A stretch of DNA of 64,000 nucleotides from Cellulomonas chitinilytica (lineage in GTDB: Bacteria > Actinomycetota > Actinomycetes > Actinomycetales > Cellulomonadaceae). Location: the NCBI RefSeq assembly GCF_016862675.1, contig NZ_BONK01000001.1, positions 1 through 64,000 of the forward strand, read 5' to 3'. Positions 60,509 through 64,000 of this stretch are shown here, piece after piece. Made by a program: the position numbers and the translations under genes. The notes under the pieces were generated by a model, which was not told the origin of the DNA, did not search any database, and worked only from the letters and a program-made list of their open reading frames with translations. How positions within the stretch are numbered: the stretch's first letter is position 1; the number at the start of each line of letters is the position of its first letter.

Positions 60509-61201
60509 CTAGGCGGGCGGCGGGCCTGACGGCGGACCGGGCGACGTCGACCCCGGACCGGGCGGCGGCCCCGGCGGTCCGACCGGCGGCACGGAGGGCG
60601 AACCCGTCGGATGCGCCGGTGGCGCCGAGGGCCCTGCCGGCGGCGGGTAGGCGACCGTGGCGTCCGACGGCGGCCCGCTCGGCACGACGGGTGCGGGCGG
60701 CCGCACGACGCCCGACTGCACGCCGCCGATCTCCCGCAGCAGCTCGCGCGCCTTGTGGGCCTGCTCGGTGCGGCACAGCACGGCGTAGGAGGAGGCGACG
60801 ATCTGGCTCGACGACGTGAAGTCCCGTCGTCCGCGCGTGAAGGAGTAGGGCACGACGGAGAACAGCAGCCCGAACGCACCACCGATGAGGATCGCCGGGA
60901 GGAACGGGCTGCGTGAGCCCGGCGCCGTGAACAGGCTGAGCAGCAGCCCGACGAACAGGCCGAACCACGCCCCGGACACGAACCCGCCCATCGCGACGCG
61001 GGGGTACGACAGCCGTCCGGTGACACGCTCGACCATCTTGAGGTCGGTCCCGACGATCGTCACGAGCTGCACGGGGAACGCCGAGTCGGCGAGGTGGTCG
61101 ACCGCGCGCTGCGCCTCGAGGTACGTGGCGTAGGCCGCGACGGTCTCGCCCTGCGGCGGGGTCGGGGTGCGCGGGGGCCTCGGCTGGCCCGAGAACGACA
61201 T
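60509..61201 (-). CDS. general stress protein with YflT-like domain and two membrane helices
   Basis: Protein of 230 aa. The N-terminal AAYATYLEAQRAVDHLADSAFPVQLVTIVG is the GSP17M/YflT-type fold found in heat- or salt-induced proteins. Two helices follow (GGFVSGAWFGLFVGLLLSLF and FLPAILIGGAFGLLFSVV), then a second fold segment (IVASSYAVLCRTEQAHKARELL) and a Pro/Gly/Ser-rich tail of 65 residues. The ATG is at 61201. The role is unknown; probably membrane stress. Confidence 0.78.
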   Translation of the reverse strand: MSFSGQPRPPRTPTPPQGETVAAYATYLEAQRAVDHLADSAFPVQLVTIVGTDLKMVERVTGRLSYPRVAMGGFVSGAWFGLFVGLLLSLFTAPGSRSPFLPAILIGGAFGLLFSVVPYSFTRGRRDFTSSSQIVASSYAVLCRTEQAHKARELLREIGGVQSGVVRPPAPVVPSGPPSDATVAYPPPAGPSAPPAHPTGSPSVPPVGPPGPPPGPGSTSPGPPSGPPPA

Positions 61202-61320
61202 GCCGCGATCCTCCCCCGAAGCGCCGCACCGCGCCAGAGCAGGACCGTGATCACGCAGGTCAGCGGCGGTGCGTGCGTGGCGCGACGGTCCGCGTGGCGC
61301 GGTTGGTTAGGCTGACCGGC

Positions 61321-62619
61321 GTGAGCAGCGTCGGGACCCGGGTGTTCGTCGCGCGCCTCGCTGGGACCATCGTCTTCGACCCCCTCGGTGACCAGGTCGG
61401 GCGGGTGCGCGACGTCGTCGTGCTGGTCCGTCCGAAGGGTCCGCCGCGGGCGGTGGGTCTGGTCGTCGAGGTGGCCGGCCGGCGGCGGGTGTTCCTGCCG
61501 CTGACTCGCGTGACCTCGGTCGACGCAGGTCAGGTCATCTCGACAGGTCTGGTGAACATGCGCCGGTTCGAGCAGCGCGCGTTCGAGACCGTCGTGGTCG
61601 GCGAGCTGCTGGACCGGACCGTCGACTTCGTGGACGGCTCGGGGCAGGCGTCGATCGAGGACGTCGCGATCGAGCTGCAGCGCAACGGCGACTGGGTCGT
61701 CACGAAGCTGTTCGTCCGGCGGCACCGGCCGGGCAAGTCGGGTCTGCTGCGCCGGCGCGGCGAGACGGTGATGGTGACGGTCGACGAGGTGACCGGGCTG
61801 GCCCGGCGGTCCGCCGAGCAGGGGGCCGAGCTGCTGCTCGCCCAGTACGAGGACCTCAAGCCCGCCGACCTCGCGGACGTGCTGCACGACCTGGGTCGCG
61901 CGCGCCGGCTCCAGGTGGCGACCGCCCTGGACAACGAGCGCCTCGCGGACGTGCTGGAGGAGCTGCCCGAGGACGACCAGGTCGCGATCCTGCAGGGCCT
62001 GGAGCTGACCCGCGCGGCCGACGTGCTCGAGGCGATGCAGCCGGACGACGCGGCCGACCTGCTCGGCGAGCTCCCCGACGCGCAGCAGGCGGAGCTGCTC
62101 GGCCTGATGGAGCCCGACGAGGCGGACGACGTGCGCCGGCTGCTGGCGTACGAGGACAACACCGCGGGCGGTCTGATGACGACCGAGCCGGTCATCCTCG
62201 GCCCGGAGACATCGATCGCGTCCGCGCTCGCGCACGTGCGCCGCCAGGACCTGACGCCTGCGCTCGCGTCGATGGTGTTCGTCGCGCGCCCCCCGCTGGA
62301 GACGCCGACGGGCCGGTTCATCGGCGTGGTGCACCTGCAGCGCCTGCTGCGCGAGCCCCCGCACGACGCGATCGGCTCGATCGTCGACACCGACATCGAG
62401 GCCGCCCCGGCCGAGGCCCCGCTCCTGACGGTCACCCGGCAGCTCGCGACGTACAACCTGCTGGCGATGCCGGTGGTCGACGCGGAGAAGCGCCTGCTCG
62501 GTGCGGTCTCGGTCGACGACGTCCTCGACCACCTGCTGCCGGAGGACTGGCGCGAGACGGACGACGACGAGCACCCCGCCCCCGTGACCCGTCCGACCTC
62601 GGGGGGCGGCCGTGGCTGA
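61321..62619 (+). CDS. soluble MgtE-like protein with PRC-barrel, MgtE_N and CBS domains
   Basis: Protein of 432 aa. The N-terminal part (about 1-160) has PRC-barrel-like strands (IVFDPLGDQVGRVRDVVVLV). Residues about 170-290 are the MgtE N domain (DLADVLHDLGRARRLQVATAL, RAADVLEAMQPDDAADLLGELP), and two CBS domains follow (MTTEPVILGPETSIASALAHV, NLLAMPVVDAEKRLLGAVSVDD). The membrane channel part of MgtE is absent, so it cannot itself move Mg2+; it is likely a sensor. GTG 61321. The next gene (DUF1003) overlaps by 8 bp. Confidence 0.87.
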   Translation: MSSVGTRVFVARLAGTIVFDPLGDQVGRVRDVVVLVRPKGPPRAVGLVVEVAGRRRVFLPLTRVTSVDAGQVISTGLVNMRRFEQRAFETVVVGELLDRTVDFVDGSGQASIEDVAIELQRNGDWVVTKLFVRRHRPGKSGLLRRRGETVMVTVDEVTGLARRSAEQGAELLLAQYEDLKPADLADVLHDLGRARRLQVATALDNERLADVLEELPEDDQVAILQGLELTRAADVLEAMQPDDAADLLGELPDAQQAELLGLMEPDEADDVRRLLAYEDNTAGGLMTTEPVILGPETSIASALAHVRRQDLTPALASMVFVARPPLETPTGRFIGVVHLQRLLREPPHDAIGSIVDTDIEAAPAEAPLLTVTRQLATYNLLAMPVVDAEKRLLGAVSVDDVLDHLLPEDWRETDDDEHPAPVTRPTSGGGRG

Positions 62620-63130
62620 CCGGCTCGACCAGCCGCGCGAGACGCGGCGCTCCCTGCTGCCGCGCGCACAGTTCGACGAGGACACGTCGGGCAAGATCGC
62701 GGAGAGCATCGCGCGTTTCCTGGGCACGCCGCTGTTCATCATCTGGCTGACGGTCTTCTGCGTCGTCTGGCTGCTGTGGAACGCGAACTGGGGGCCGGAC
62801 CGGCCGCGGTTCGACGAGGCGAAGAACGGCTTCACCGTCCTCACGCTGATGCTGTCGCTGCAGGCGTCGTACGCCGCGCCGCTCATCCTGCTCGCGCAGA
62901 ACCGGCAGACCGACCGGGACCGCGTGCAGGCCGAGCAGGACCGGCAGCGTTCCGAGCGGAACCTCGCGGACACCGAGTTCCTGGCGCGCGAGATGGCGTC
63001 GCTGCGCATCGCGCTGTCCGAGGTCGCGACCCGTGACTTCGTGCGGTCCGAGCTGCGGAACCTGCTCGAGGACCTCCTGGAGGAGCGGGAGGCGGGTCCA
63101 CCCCCGGACCAGGGGTCCGACCGCACCTGA
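62612..63130 (+). CDS. DUF1003 membrane protein
   Basis: Protein of 172 aa. Two helices (TPLFIIWLTVFCVVWLLWNANW and FTVLTLMLSLQASYAAPLILLAQ) are followed by the family hallmark NRQTDRDRVQAEQDRQRSERNLADTEFLAREMASLR, a coiled-coil of conserved Asp/Arg. GTG 62612 overlaps the MgtE-like gene, with which it is commonly paired in actinobacteria. Function unknown; the pair may respond to Mg2+. Confidence 0.88.
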   Translation: MADRLDQPRETRRSLLPRAQFDEDTSGKIAESIARFLGTPLFIIWLTVFCVVWLLWNANWGPDRPRFDEAKNGFTVLTLMLSLQASYAAPLILLAQNRQTDRDRVQAEQDRQRSERNLADTEFLAREMASLRIALSEVATRDFVRSELRNLLEDLLEEREAGPPPDQGSDRT

Positions 63131-63188
63131 CCTCGCAAGGGCCCTTCGGCGTCCGACCGGCGTGACACGCCGACCTACGATGGTCGGC

Positions 63189-64000
63189 ATGTCGTCGCAC
63201 CCCGTTCCCCCGACCTCCGGCGCCGAGGGGTCCGACGGACTCACGGCGGCGGTCCGCGTCGCGCTCGCGACCGTGCTGGACCCGGAGATCCGCCGCCCGA
63301 TCACCGAGCTGGGCATGGTCCGCTCGGTCGAGGTCGACGGCACCCGGGTGCGGGTCGGGATCGACCTCACGACGCCGGGCTGCCCCCTCAAGGAGACGCT
63401 GACGCGGGACGTCACGGCAGCGGCCGCCGCCGTCGACGGCGTCACGGACGTGGTGGTGACCCTCGGCGTCATGAGCGCCGACCAGCGGGCCGCGCTGCGC
63501 ACGCTCCTGCGGGGCACGGACGCCGAGCCCGTCATCCCGTTCGCGCAGCCGACGTCGCTGACCAAGGTGTTCGCGATCGCGTCGGGCAAGGGCGGTGTCG
63601 GCAAGTCGTCCGTGACGGCGAACCTGGCGGTCGCGATGGCGGCCGACGGCCTGCGGGTCGGGGTCGTGGACGCCGACATCTACGGCTTCTCGATCCCCCG
63701 GATGCTCGGGGTCACGCGCCAGCCGACGCGGGTCGACGACATGCTGCTCCCGCCGCTCGCGCACGGTGTGAAGGTCGTCTCGATCGGCATGTTCGTGCCG
63801 CCCGGGCAGCCGGTGGTGTGGCGCGGCCCGATGCTCCACCGGGCGCTGCAGCAGTTCCTCGCGGACGTGTTCTGGGGGGACCTCGACGTGCTGCTGCTGG
63901 ACCTGCCGCCGGGCACGGGCGACATCGCGATCTCGGTGGCGCAGCTGCTGCCGGGCTCGGAGATCGTCGTGGTGACGACCCCGCAGGTCGCGGCGGCGGA
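63189..64000 (+). CDS. Mrp/ApbC-type P-loop Fe-S carrier (cut at the right edge)
   Basis: First 270 residues are seen. An N-terminal DUF59/MIP18-like domain (ATVLDPEIRRPITELGMVRSVEV) precedes the ATPase: IASGKGGVGKSSVTANLAVAMA is the deviant Walker A, VDADIYGFSIPRMLG and LDVLLLDLPPGTGDIAIS are the switch and Walker B-like regions. The protein carries or inserts [4Fe-4S] clusters. ATG 63189 is preceded by TACGAT (63176-63181), so it is likely leaderless. The C-terminal C-x2-C lies outside the window. Confidence 0.93.
   Translation, partial: MSSHPVPPTSGAEGSDGLTAAVRVALATVLDPEIRRPITELGMVRSVEVDGTRVRVGIDLTTPGCPLKETLTRDVTAAAAAVDGVTDVVVTLGVMSADQRAALRTLLRGTDAEPVIPFAQPTSLTKVFAIASGKGGVGKSSVTANLAVAMAADGLRVGVVDADIYGFSIPRMLGVTRQPTRVDDMLLPPLAHGVKVVSIGMFVPPGQPVVWRGPMLHRALQQFLADVFWGDLDVLLLDLPPGTGDIAISVAQLLPGSEIVVVTTPQVAAA

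Overview
The window comes from a high-GC Gram-positive bacterium (Actinobacteria). GC is very high throughout, GTG starts are common, and GTGA/ATGA start-stop overlaps are frequent. The markers are actinobacterial: an AdnAB helicase-nuclease, UvrD2 with an HRDC domain, mycoredoxin, a WhiB7-type regulator, and UPF0182, PPA1309, DUF3107, DUF3152 and DUF5679 proteins. A secreted GH10 xylanase at the left edge suggests a plant-polymer degrader, and a Cellulomonas-like organism is my best guess (inference). No insertion sequence, prophage, rRNA or CRISPR array was seen. One tRNA (initiator Met) is present.

Region 1-10.3 kb: a truncated xylanase with two palindromic candidate operators upstream; an amidase-type lysin; a radical SAM/SPASM protein divergent from a PNPOx-like flavoprotein; a lipoprotein; and a four-gene minus-strand operon that looks like a MoxR-vWA-beta-propeller (bpX) ternary system. 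Region 10.4-12.5 kb: a TasA-like protein with a SipW-type signal, overlapped by a SipW-type signal peptidase that itself carries a second SipW-type signal and a DUF3494 ice-binding-like domain.

Region 12.7-23.8 kb: an ArsR-type regulator with a VOC protein; an aldo/keto reductase; a three-gene cassette of a PD-(D/E)XK nuclease, a beta-CASP metallo-beta-lactamase protein and a degenerate ADP-ribosylglycohydrolase-like protein, the strongest candidate here for an undescribed system; a PQ-loop protein and an MMPL exporter; and a GAF-LuxR regulator divergent from an SDR/hydrolase pair. Region 23.8-25.5 kb: a small operon for a Tat-exported cysteine-rich peptide, an unknown protein and a MauE-like membrane protein, next to tRNA-fMet.

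Region 25.6-63.1 kb is mostly housekeeping: UPF0182, a Lon/PDZ protease, metalloproteases, an orphan ThiF/TOMM-like protein, whiB7 with a long leader ORF and an intrinsic attenuator, UvrD2, mycoredoxin, NudC (with a 12-bp tandem repeat), AdnB/AdnA, TetR, a ferritin-like protein, a DEAD-box helicase, and a divergent VanRS-like/VanYZ-like locus. It continues with MarC, a PHP phosphoesterase, aminopeptidase P, a beta-helix exoprotein, a YflT-type stress protein, a soluble MgtE-like protein and DUF1003. The window ends inside an Mrp/ApbC Fe-S carrier gene.
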